A DNA stretch of 64,000 nucleotides from Protea cynaroides (lineage: Eukaryota; Streptophyta; Magnoliopsida; Proteales; Proteaceae). This document shows positions 20,091 to 30,269 of the stretch, piece by piece. The position numbers and the translations under genes were made by a program. Within the stretch, counting starts at the first letter, position 1. The number at the start of each line of letters is the position of its first letter. The stretch is from contig CM053265.1 of NCBI GenBank assembly GCA_028583415.1, positions 38,025,597 to 38,089,596 of the forward strand, written 5' to 3'. The notes beneath the pieces were generated by a model. That model was not told the DNA's origin, searched no databases, and saw nothing but the letters and a program-made list of their open reading frames with translations.

Positions 20091-20523
20091 AATAAACGTT
20101 AACCTTTGGCGGGTCTCAGCACTTTAGCTCTATCTCTGACTCAAGTCTTCTGCATTGGCATTGTCGTATCGCCATTACCTTAGCAGAACAATTATGTCGT
20201 AGAGTATCAGGGGAGGTGGTCTCGGTCCTTGTAGTCTCTGACTCTACCGGGGGGCCTTAGCTCTATCTCTATGGATGTTCTGAGGGATGCTGGGGTGAGG
20301 CCTTGGATACACTGTTTGGCATTAGGATTGGTTAGTAGCGAGCCCAGTTTGCAAGCCCTCGCTAACAAGGGCTTACGTGTTGGTATAGCATTATATAGCA
20401 ATAACCGTTAACCTTTGTTGTATAATGTTATGGTAGGGTGGATGGAGACGACGATAACCGTTAACCTTTGGGCGGGCTTCCACACCCTGTATATAGAGGC
20501 GGTATCAATAACCGTTAACCTTT
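20091..20523 (+). repeat. Four dispersed AATAACCGTTAACCTTT repeats in the B LTR
   Basis: Copies lie at 20091-20108 (AATAAACGTTAACCTTT), 20399-20417, 20453-20470 and 20507-20523. Each contains the GTTAAC palindrome, and three contain CCGTTA, which fits the plant MYB site CNGTTR. The 3' LTR has the same four, and D and E have related copies with AAACG. C and F carry few or none. Confidence 0.7.
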
Positions 20524-20673
20524 AATCACCCAACCTTTCTATTGCACATTGCAAACTATAAACCAAGACCAAAGATATGAATTGACTTTTTGCATGCATA
20601 TGTATTGTTGCATTGTTTTGGCTACTCACTGAGCCGTGTTGTGTGCTCACCCCTCGACGTCGAATATTTTTAG

Positions 20674-20807
20674 TTGATGATGCAGGATATACTGTTGAAG
20701 ATAATATGAACGCATCGGCATACGGAACTGTAGCAGCTATGGAAGTTGGAGCTGAAGACGATACACACGACTCCTCTTGCGAGTGCAACTCTTGTGTATT
20801 CGATTAG
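20674..20807 (+). CDS. LTR-encoded mini-ORF, B type
   Basis: After the TTTTTAG acceptor the frame reads DDAGYTVEDNMNASAYGTV, then an acidic part and HDSSCECNSCVFD, ending at TAG 20805-20807. The unspliced frame extends upstream to about 20613 without an ATG. Compared with E the differences are largely at third positions, which suggests selection on the peptide. Confidence 0.5.
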
Positions 20808-21098
20808 ATTTTTTTGTAGGTTTCTTCATTGGATTTATAAGACATGTATTTGGTATTTAAATATTTATGTCTTAGTTAAACACAGAATAATTTGATATTA
20901 TTTATGGGTATCATTCTAGTTTTCAGTTCATATTATTTATAAATTTTCCGCTATTGTGTATTACTCTGATTATGATTGTGGATGCGTGTAAAGTTTGGAT
21001 AACGCGGGGATAGCCTATTAGAGATCCTGGTTGAACCGTTGGTTATTTGGCGGTTCATCACACCATTCTGAACAGTGTGGAATTGGGGTGTGACAACT

Positions 21099-21110
21099 TG
21101 GTATCAGAGC
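21099..21110 (+). other. Primer binding site of element B
   Basis: TGGTATCAGAGC, 3 bases after the LTR end, complementary to initiator tRNA-Met. Confidence 0.92.
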
Positions 21111-21316
21111 GTCTCAGGCCTTGCCCGCCGAACTGACATACATTCAAGACCATTGTGAACTGAGATAGGATAAATTAAAAGCTTTAATACAAACACACTG
21201 TAAGCACAAGTGATGATTGAAACCGAATAAAAAAAAAGAGAATAATGCATCTATTAAAGGGTAAACCAGTTACATACAATGTGTAAGAGAAACAAAACGT
21301 ATATACATCGCTAAAG

Positions 21317-21350
21317 CAGAGTACAGTCCACAACCCGGACAGTTACTCTG
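21317..21350 (+). ncRNA. Leader stem-loop, B
   Basis: CAGAGTA (21317-21323) pairs with TACTCTG (21344-21350), with an inner GTCC/GGAC stem and a short loop. It lies 207 bp after the PBS and about 25 bp beyond the stop of the antisense gene, so it lies in the RNA of both strands. The remainder of 21111-21375 holds nothing else. Confidence 0.65.
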
Positions 21351-21375
21351 TAGTACAAGAAAAAGTAAAGTACAA

Positions 21376-22651
21376 TCAGGAAGCTGGAGGCGAAGGAGGA
21401 GGCGGTGCCTCACGATCTCTGTCATAGTCCTCGGCATAGACCCTAGTCAACCATGCCACCTTGGTCTGAGTCGTCTGCAAACTAGTTGTGAGATCAGCCA
21501 CCCTCTGATCAGTCCGGCACTGAGCGTCTAGAAGCTCCTCTATCCTTAGATCTGATGCACGCTGAGCCTCTCAAATCTCGTGAAACATACTCAGCACGTC
21601 ATCAGTTGGTGGGCGTGAAGGACCAGCATCATGGAAAGGACTGGACTCGGGTACCGAAGCCGCCGCAGCAGAAGTACCAGCCCGATCCGCATGCGTAGGT
21701 GATGGTGGTGGTATCGCATCGACATCCATATATAATCGATCATCGTCGACCGGATCCCCACGAGCCCTAGCAGCAGCCTCAGCATCAGCCATCTCAACCC
21801 GAGTGTGAGGGCGCACCATTGCGTTCCTCTCCTCATCACTAACCTTCGCATCTCGGAGCCCCATCTTGCAGATAGCCTCCCAATCTAGAGGCGACGAGAA
21901 GGTCTTCTCCTGGATTTTCTCATCAACCAGATCCACCCCCAAACGGGTCAGTAGCACTGTAATCTTGCGTCCATAGGGTAGATTACCCCTATGACCGGAA
22001 AATGTGGCACTGATCATCGTCCGCATGATGATGTAAGGAAGGCAGACCGGCTGTCGAGTGCATATACTGTAAATCAAGAACTGGGTCAGCTGAGACACCC
22101 TCTCATAGTGCCCACTCTGCGGAATCAGATTATGCTGGATAATCTTGCAGAAGACCCGTGGAGATGGACGCAAGTAGCAAGCTCTCATCTGCCATCTATC
22201 AGGACGGAGCAACTGATTATCGATCTCAGCTCTCATCTCCATCTCAACAAATTGTGGCTCTCCCGGCGCACAGTACACCATAGGGGCCATCATAGGCAAT
22301 GCCCAACAGATCGGCCAGCTGCCGATAATCAAAGGAGATGTGCACCCCTTTGACGTAGCTAGTGATGCGCAACTCCTGACCGCGCTCGACATCATTGTAA
22401 TCCCCCACCACCTGGAGGTTACAATAGAACTGGCGCACCAAGTCTGGACATGTGCACGCATCGTATGTGATGACAAGGAGCCACCCCATGTCACCGAATG
22501 CTCCCTCTACATTGAACAAGGCTAGCTCAGCCAAGTTCACCATGCGACCCCCTTCCACTTTCTTACGGGCATAGTCTGCATACTGTGCCTCAGCTTCATT
22601 CGAACGGAAGCGAAGTGGATTACGCAGTCTTGGCACTTTGGTACGGGCCAT
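21376..22651 (-). pseudogene. Antisense leader gene of element B
   Basis: ATG at 22651 (MARTKVPRLRNPLRFRS), about 425 codons, stop at 21376-21378. The N-terminal globular part has GDMGWLLVITYDACTCPDLV, RQFYCNLQVVGDYNDVERG and SYVKGVHISFDYRQLADLLG. The middle has KIIQHNLIPQSGHYERVSQL, RGNLPYGRKITVLL and SSPLDWEAICKMG. An acidic Pro/Ala linker (MYMDVDAIPPPSPTH type) and a heptad-rich tail (SDLRIEELLDAQCRTDQRVADL) end in EAPPPPSPPAS. Defects: one extra T near 22281 and a TGA near 21568 (CGA to TGA). A 127 nt 5' intron precedes it. The domain resembles PF20167 (from memory); a nuclear regulatory role is only inferred. Confidence 0.8.
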
Positions 22652-22656
22652 AGTAT

Positions 22657-22783
22657 CTGCAAAATAAGAAAGAGAAAAGAAATAAGGAGTTAGTAGGATA
22701 AAAATCCGAAATTTGAGTAAATAACGACGTAAGTTGACCATAAAGCCCCATTTCTTACCATACAAGTGGGCATAAGGACTTAC
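22657..22783 (-). other. 5'UTR intron of the B antisense gene (127 nt)
   Basis: Minus-strand donor CTTC|GTAAGTCC and acceptor TATTTTGCAG, 5 bases before the ATG. It has the same donor octamer as C, E and F. Confidence 0.65.
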
Positions 22784-23256
22784 GAAGGTTTAAACATATC
22801 CCACAATCTACATGCAGTCGAAAATTTTAACGGATAGGGTCCAATTTGAAGAAATTGAAGAAAAATCAAAATTTCGACAAATTAGGGCAAAAAGAGAAAA
22901 AATTTAAGTTTCTCGATAACCAACCGATGAATCTAAAAATTTTTTGAGGGCTTTCATTCCTCGACACCCCAATAACAAAAGCCCCCAATAAAAATCGAAT
23001 TTTTACGGTTGGAAAAAGTTTAATTTGGAAAAGACGAGCTAAATGAGTAAAAACCCAAGAATAAAAACCTAAAAACAGGGGAAGTTGGGAAATTATACCT
23101 GTAGAAGTGATGTGGATGTCGAAACTCGGAGTAAGAACGATCCACAATAGTGAAGTAACACTGTAGCAACTCGGAGAGTAGAGACGAGTCGAAACGGGGA
23201 AAGAATAGTGAGAATTGATCAAGAATCGCATCTTAAAAATCTGATTTTTGGTCTGA

Positions 23257-23442
23257 GGGTCGCACAAATCGACTGACACCATCGACCCTCGGATCGACCC
23301 TCAACTCTCGGGAATCTAACAGAAATTCAAGGGTCGGACTGAGGGTCGGACACCCATCGACCCTCACATCGACCCTCAGCTCTCAGGAAGAACAGGACAT
23401 TCCCAGGGTCGGATACACCATCGACCCTCACTATCGACCCTA
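23257..23442. repeat. B-type motif array upstream of the antisense gene
   Basis: About a dozen GGGTCGGA / ATCGACCCTC units occur in both orientations, next to a TTTTTAAGAT box (23231-23242, minus strand). The motif is that of the B LTR. The rest of 22784-23547 is AT-rich leader without other signals. Confidence 0.8.
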
Positions 23443-23541
23443 TATAGAAAAGACATTTTTTTTTTTTTTCAGAATGAATTGAGGATTCAAATTTTATATC
23501 CGTTAGCGTGCCTACATGAAGTATAAATGATTTCTCACTGA

Positions 23542-23557
23542 TTTTGATGATTTTCAG
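23542..23557 (+). promoter_or_regulatory. Candidate 3' splice site before gag (B)
   Basis: TTTTGATGATTTTCAG|GCACCACC ends 24 bases before the gag ATG. It is almost identical in E (AG at 44190-44191) and D (AG at 38517-38516, minus), and conserved as TGATTTTTAG in F (61693). Confidence 0.5.
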
Positions 23558-23581
23558 GCACCACCCACCTCAAAAGTAAAT

Positions 23582-24825
23582 ATGTCTGGCCGTAGAGTTA
23601 CCCGACAGACCCGAAACACAGTCCCATCACCACCACCGGCGGATGAGACTAGTCAAGAGAACAATTATGCACAGGGTAATCCCGAGCCGGCAAACCCTAC
23701 GAATTTGCCACCACCATCACCCGAGCTAACAACGGTGGTGATGAATCCGGCTCAACGGCTACAACAAATGCAACATGCACAAACTCAAATGCATGTTGCG
23801 ATGGGAGTCATGTTTCAAGCCACTCGGGCTGCAGCCATGCACACCGGGCAAGCTAGTGCAGCACCCGGTGGGTAACCACCCAGCTCAACGAGACACCTCC
23901 ACAACCGGCTGCACCAATTCCGAGTGCAAGTCCCGAAGCAGCCCAAGGGAACTATCGAGTATCCACCCCCTATGTTTGGGGTATACCAAAATCAACTGGA
24001 TCACTCCCGACTAGTAGAGAGGTTTTTGAAAATGAAACCCGGAGAATTCAATGGCAAGCCGTCGATCCACTATGGCCGGCATCATTGGATAGACGAGATG
24101 GAAAGAAATTTTCTTATGATGACTATTACCGAAGAGGAGAAAGTATTGTGTGCCACCTTCATGCTCAAAGGCGATGCACATCATTGGTGGAAATCGACCA
24201 GGGGCCTATCTATTGACTAAGCACGCCCCTACCGACTTGGGCTATATAAAGAAGCTTTCTTTGAGAAATATTTTCCACAAAGTTTCGGAGATTCGATGGA
24301 AAAGGAGTTCCCTGAGTCTTTATCAGGGACAGATGTCGGTGGATGCGTACCAACAGCGTTATGAAGAGCTGTTTTTCTTCGCACCACTAAGTATGCAAGA
24401 AGAAGACACAAAAACCCGTAGATTCGTCGCGGGACTAAGAGGAAGTATAAGAGAACATGTTTTGGGATTAGAGAAGAACATATACAACGAAGCTGTTCAG
24501 ATTGCTCGAGTGATTGAATCGAGCCAGAAAGAGAGTTATTTCACTCAAAACAAAGGCATAAAAAGGCCAGCTGGGAATTCTTATAATGGAAGCAATAACA
24601 GGACGTATAAACCTTTCCGTCCTCAGAATTTTAATGCTGCAACCAAGACTATCCCCGCAGCTCAATCACAGCCAAAGCCAAATGTTGAAGCCCCGAGGTG
24701 TTATAACTGCAACCAACCAGGGCATACGGCAAGAGAGTACCCAAAACCCAAGAACCAGTTACATCAAAGACGGGTATATGCTGTTACATCAGAGGATGCA
24801 GCCGCATCGCCCGATGTGGTCACAG
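23582..24825 (+). pseudogene. gag: Gag of element B, frameshifted
   Basis: ATG 23582 (MSGRRVTRQTRN). A Pro-rich segment and a Gln-rich coiled stretch (QRLQQMQHAQTQM) come first, then a frameshift with TAA near 23873. The capsid part follows in other frames (MKPGEFNGKPS, WIDEMERNFLMMTITEEEKV, KGDAHHWW, VDAYQQRYEELFFFAPLSM, AGLRGSIREHVLGLE), with a further break at 24180-24290. The nucleocapsid finger at 24699-24740 reads CYNCNQPGHTAREY: the fourth zinc ligand Cys is Tyr (TAC). The last exon base is 24825; without splicing gag stops in the intron at about 24849. Confidence 0.88.
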
Positions 24826-24894
24826 GTATGACCGAAACTTTAAGATTATAATCACACTGATTGAGTATGTAGACTAAGTAAAAACGAATCACAG
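24826..24894 (+). other. Gag-protease intron of element B (69 nt)
   Basis: Donor GTCACAG|GTATGACC, acceptor CGAATCACAG|GTATCG, branch-like GTAGACTAAG about 20 nt before the end. It carries four in-frame stop codons (TAA, TGA, TAG, TAA). Removal joins the gag frame to protease in phase. Unspliced RNA would give Gag alone and spliced RNA Gag-Pol. D, E and F have the same segment. Confidence 0.7.
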
Positions 24895-27800
24895 GTATCG
24901 TACCTATCAATGGCGTACCCGCCAGAGTACTCTTTGATTCAGGAGCTACTCATTCATTTATATCTGTGTCATTTGGAAAGAAGACCAATCTGCCCATTAA
25001 AACATTAGACTACAAATTACTTGTACGGTCACCGATGGGATTAAAAGTGGAATTAGAGAAAGGTTATGGACCATGTCCAGTTCTCATCGGAGAGCAGACC
25101 TTGGATGCAACCTTAATACAACTTGAGATGGCAGACTTTGACGTCATCTTAGGAATGGATTGGTTTGCTCGGCACTCCGCAAATCTGTTATGCGCCGAGA
25201 AGAAGCTAACTTTCAAGGACAAAGAAGGAGCAGAATTCAGTTTCTCAGGAACAAAACTTCCCAGGAGACGTAAGCTCATACTCTCAGCATTAAAGGCTAA
25301 GAGGTGCCTTGAGAAAGGAGCGGTCGGATATCTAGTATCAGTGGTCGACCTAACTAAGGACGTGCCACGAATGGAAGAGATTGATGTCGTGCGGGATTTT
25401 CCTGATGTATTTCCGGAGGAATTACCCGGACTACCACCCGACCGAGCCACGGAGTTTGTAATAGACCTGCTACCCGGAGCCGCACCAGTATCAAAAGCAC
25501 CTTATAGAATGGCTCCTACGGAACTAAAGGAATTAAAAGTGCAATTACAAGAACTACTGGATAAGGGTTATATTAGACCCAGTATATCTCCATGGGGAGC
25601 ACCGGTGTTGTTTGTAAAGAAAAAGGATGGTAGTGTTCGATTATGTATCGACTATCGAGAATTAAATAAACTGACCATCAAGAATCGATACCCACTACCC
25701 AGGATCGATGACTTGTTTGATCAGTTACAAGGAGCGAAGCTATTTTCAAAGATCAATCTTCGATCAGGCTATCATCAACTAAAGATTAAAGAAGGGGACA
25801 TTCCGAAGACAGCCTTCAGGACAAGATACGAACATTATGAGTTCTTAGTGATGTCCTTCGGACTGACTAATGCACCGGCAACATTCATGGAACTTATGAA
25901 ACGGGTCTTCCACGACATGTTGGATACATCGGTCATAGTATTTATTGATGACATATTAGTATATTCCAAGGACAAGGAAACTCATGTCAAGAACCTAAAC
26001 GCAGCCCTACAGCGTTTAAGGAAAGAGAAGTTATACGCCAAATTTTCGAAGTGTGAGTTTTGGCTAAGTGAAGTCGCCTTTCTAGGCCATGTAGTATCCG
26101 CAGAAGGAATCAAAGTGGACCCTAGTAAGATCGAAGCTATTGTGAAGTGGGAAGCACCAAAGAGCGTCTCAGAAATTAGAAGTTTCCTGGGTCTAGCTGG
26201 ATATTATCGGAGATTCGTAGAAGACTATTCTTGGATTGCCGTACCTCTTACTAGTTTGACCAAGCAAGGAGAAAAGTTCGTATGGACGGACAAGTGTGAA
26301 AAGAGCTTTCAAACACTGAAGACCAGATTGATATCCGCTCCAATTTTAACCATTCCCGTTCCAGGACAGACCTTTACCTTATACACTGATGCGTCGGGAT
26401 TGGGATTAGGATGTGTGCTTATGCAAGGAGAACAAGTAGTTGGATATGCATCGAGACAGTTGAAGGTACATGAGAAGAATTACCCTACTCATGATTTGGA
26501 GTTAGTAGCAGTAGTACATGCTGTCAAGATATGGAGACACTACCTATACGGAGAAAAATTTCAGATTAAGTCGGACCATAAAAGCCTTACGTATCTATTT
26601 AATCAGAAGGAGTTAAATATGAGACAAAGAAGATGGCTGGAACTATTGAAAGACTATGATTGTGATATCCAGTATCATCCGGGAAAAGTGAACGTAGTAG
26701 CAGACGCATTGAGTAGAAAAGCAATGATAAAATCTCAAGGAGAAACTAGCACAACTGCAGCAATGTGTACTACCGGGATGGTATTCAACCACGGTAACGA
26801 TCAGTATGTGATCGATACACCGGATGGACCAACCAACCAAGGATTCATTCATCGGTTTTCAAATATGTTCGCGGCATTGAAGATTATACCGGATATAGTG
26901 GATGAAGTGAAGACAGCTATCAAAGCAGATCCTTATCTGAGAACGGTACAATAAGATATTGAGAAAGGTAGGACTAACCCTGAGTTCACCTTGGATGACG
27001 AGAAGGTGCTGAAATACAAAGGAAGAATATGTGTACCCAAAATAGAAAAGTGTGGACATTAGACACCGACTCATGAAAGAAGCCCATACCACCATCTACT
27101 CGGTACATCCTGGAAGTACAAATATGTATCATGATCTAAAGAAACTGTATTGGTGGAGGGGAATGAAGGCAGATGTTGCTAAGTTCGTGTCTCAATGCCT
27201 AAATTGTCAGAAAGTAAAGGCTGAACGACAAAGACCCGCGGGATCGTTACAACCATTACCGTAACCAGCATGGAAATGGGACTGCATCACTATGGACTTC
27301 GTCACAGGACTACCATTGACTCCTCGAGTAGTTGACGCAGTTTGGGTGATTGTAGACCATCTGACTAAAACAGCTCGCTTCATACCGATACGACCCCAAT
27401 ATACACTCGAAAGGTTAGCAAAGCTGTATGTGGATAATATTGTTCGGTTACATGGTGTTCCAGAAAGCATTGTGTCCGATAGAGACCCACGATTTACTTC
27501 CAAATTTTGGGAAGGACTGCAAAAGGCTATGGGTACAACATTGAAGTTCGAGACGCATTCCACCCACGCAGACAGACGGACAGTCGGAGCGTACAATTCA
27601 GATTTTAGAAGATATGCTACGAGCATGTGTGATTGATTTCAAGGGATCATGGGACGAAAAGTTACCATTGATCGAGTTCGCTTACAATAACAGCTATCGG
27701 GGCTACTATACGGATGTCACCTTATGAAGCACTGTATGGTAGGAAGTGTCGAACTCCCTTGTTTTGGAATGAAGTTGGAGAACGTAGTATTGTTGGACCA

Positions 27801-28385
27801 GAATTTGTTGAAGAGACTTGTCGAGTGGTCGACATCATCAAGGAAAGAGTAAGAGTAGCTCAGAACCGTCAGAAGCAATACGCAGATACTCGACGAAGAG
27901 ATCTAGAGTTCGCCGTAGGCGAGAAAGTATTTTTGAAAGTATCGCCTATGCGAGGATTGAAGAGGTTCGGACAGAAAGGAAAACTAAGTCCAAGATATGT
28001 CGGACCATATGAGATTCTGGCTAAGCGTGGGAAAGTAGCTTATCAGTTAGCACTACCACCATCTATGTCAAGTGTGCATGACGTATTTCACATATCCTTA
28101 TTGAAGAAGTATGTCAAAGACCCAACACATGTGTTGGTAGTAGATTTGTCGGAATCCGATGATTTGACATTTGAAGTAATACCAACGGAAATCACTAGTC
28201 GAAAGGTTCAACGTCTACGCAACATTGATATCTACTATGTTAAGGTCACATGGAAAAGTAGAGACATGGAAGAGATTACATGGGAAGAAGAAAACGCTAG
28301 GAGAAAGCAATACCCTGACTTGTTTGATTCGGAAGGTACGTACAATTTTGAGGACGAAATTTTTATAAGTTGGGGGGAGTTGTAA
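24895..28385 (+). pseudogene. pol: Pol of element B: PR-RT-RNaseH-INT-chromodomain
   Basis: Protease DSGATHSF at about 24936-24959 and MADFDVILGMDW. RT: SPWGAPVLFVKKKDG, CIDYRELNKLTI, FIDDILVYSKD. RNaseH: LYTDASGLGLGCVLM, THDLELVAVVHA, SDHKSLTYLF, VVADALSRK. It is open for over 660 codons to TAA 26952-26954 (GAA in D). The integrase follows in pieces: HHCC finger (27100-27215), a stop at 27262, MDFVTGLPLTP and SDRDPRFTSKF (two catalytic Asp), then a frame break at 27548-27600 around the catalytic Glu. It is open again from 27714 to the end, with GPYEILAKRGKVAYQLALP and the chromodomain-like VQRLRNIDIYYVKVTWK to EEITWEEENARRKQYPDLF. The frame runs through the PPT and stops at TAA inside the LTR (28383-28385). 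Confidence 0.93.
28366..28380 (+). other. Polypurine tract of element B (also coding)
   Basis: TAAGTTGGGGGGAGT immediately precedes the 3' LTR. It is read as the last residues of pol (SWGEL), and the LTR's TGTAAG supplies the stop codon. Confidence 0.85.
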
Positions 28386-28744
28386 GACCCGTGTCAATTT
28401 TACCCGGTCTTACCATCTTAAACCAGGTTTACCCATCATGGTCGAGTCAAATGGACCAAGGGCATAAAGGAGATCGAGATCCCAGGTACGAAATCGACCC
28501 AAAAACACTTAATTCTAGGGGAGGGTCGCACACCCAGTGAAGCGGGTCGGACCTCCCAAAAAGAAAAGTCGGACCCTCGGTTTTGAAGGGAGGGTCGGAC
28601 AGCTTAAGACCCTAGGGTCGACGGGATCATCGACCCTCCCATCGACCCTCGGTTTCTAACGAAAACTGAAATTAGGAAATTTCCTAATTTTCGGTTGGGA
28701 TTCTTTCCAAATCTCAATGGGATTATTATTGGACATTCCTAGCC

Positions 28745-28752
28745 TATTTAAA
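28745..28752 (+). promoter_or_regulatory. TATA box of the element B 3' LTR
   Basis: TATTTAAA in AGCCTATTTAAAGGACG, identical in context to the 5' LTR box. Confidence 0.7.
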
Positions 28753-30269
28753 GGACGTTCCTAAGCCACTTTCACTCCTTTCACAACCCTAATTGAATTG
28801 AGAGAAAGAGAGAAGAAGGAAAAGAGGAAGAAAGGAGGCTAGGAAGAAGGCTTAGCAAAAAGGGGAAGAAATTGCAGAGAAAAGTAATCTTCTCAGGTAT
28901 GGATACTAATTCCATGAGTTTCTACAGACCTTAGGTTAGATATGGTTGAGTGTAGGATTTCGGAGAAACCCAAACCATCCATTCATGGTTAGGCTTTCAT
29001 GGAAAACCATAGGAGGATGCACGAAAACTATTTAGATGGTTTATACATGGTTCTAGACCATGGAATGACTGTTGAATGAATGTAGGAAGAAATCCATAGG
29101 ACCCCAAACAAGAAGAATGGATTAAAAGTGGAAATTGGACCAGAGTGCACCAAGGGTCGCACCGAGGGTCGATAGACCATCCGACCCTAGGTGTTTCTGA
29201 CCATCGACCCTCGGCATTCGGGAAGTTCGGAATGGAGGGAGGAGGGTCGATAACCCAGACCCCAGCATCGACCCTAGCATCGACCCTCGGTTGACAGAAT
29301 GGTTTTTAAATTCTGAATTAATTCTAATTAAATTCTATCGACTTTGTTAGGTTTGCTAGCAATATAATAACATTATAAAGGTGATTTTAAAGCTTGGAAA
29401 AATATCTTTTAGCAAGCCAAGGTGAGGAACCTTAACCCCAAACTAAATTGGTTAATAATAAACTGTTTTCCTATTTCTTGAGTCCTATGCCATGTTTGAT
29501 TCTATGCGAATATGTTTGTAATGTGCATACAGCATGCCATCCAATATTTCTATTACTTGTTCATGCATATTTAGTTTATTGTTTATAACAAGATGATGAT
29601 GATGATGATAGGAATAGGCATGTGCTTGTATGTGTGTGGTTGATGTGCTTGATGCGAGCGAGTATCAGGGGAGGTGTGATGAGAACGTCAATAAATGTTA
29701 ACCTTTAGCGGGTCTCAGCACTTTAGCTCTATCTCTAACTCAAGTCTTGTGCATTGGCATCGTCGTATCGCCATTACTTTAGCAGAACTATTATGTCGTA
29801 GAGTATCGGGGAGGTGGTCTCGGTCCTTGTAGTCTCGACTCTACCGGGGGCCTTAGCTCTATCTCTATGGATGTTCCGAGGGATGTTGGGGTGAGGCCTT
29901 GGATACACTTGTTTGGCATTAGGATTGGTTAGTAGCGAGCCCGTTTGCAAGCCCTCGCTAACAGGGGCTTACATGTTGGTATAGCATTATATAGCAATAA
30001 CCGTTAACCTTTGTTGTATAATGTTATGGTAGGGTGGATGGGGACGACGATAACCGTTAACCTTCGGGCAGGCTTCCACACCCTGTGTATAGAGGCGGTA
30101 TCAATAACCGTTAACCTTTGATCACCCAACCTTTCTATTGCACATTGCAAACTATAAACCAAGACCAAAGATATGAATTGACTTTTTGCATGCATATGTA
30201 TTGTTGCATTGTTTTGGCTACTCACTGAGCCGTGTTGTGTGCTCACCCCTCGACGTCGAATATTTTTAA

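Larger units (their letters stand above)
19941..21095 (+). repeat. Element B 5' LTR, segment 2
   Basis: It resumes with AGCATGCCATCCAATATTTC, exactly where the uninterrupted 3' LTR continues at about 29530. It has a short ATG-repeat microsatellite, paired GTATCAGGGGAGGTG / TTAGCTCTATCTCTA boxes, four GTTAACC repeats, the mini-ORF, a U5 hairpin TGAACCG...CGGTTCA (about 21030-21055) and the end GGGGTGTGACA. Confidence 0.92.

Noticed and set aside
23257..23442. CRISPR-like look of spaced short repeats
   Set aside because: Units are 6-12 bp, occur in both orientations and with irregular spacing in a plant retrotransposon leader. There are no uniform repeats or spacers and no cas genes.
21376..28385. 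Assignment of these elements to the Tat/Ogre lineage because of the antisense ORF and splicing
   Set aside because: Integrase is followed by a chromodomain-like EEITWEEENAMRKQYP segment, and the RT, integrase and gag motifs (MDFVTGLP, SDRDPRFTSKFW, YQQRYEELFFFAP) are of Del/Tekay chromovirus type. Ogre-type extra domains are absent.
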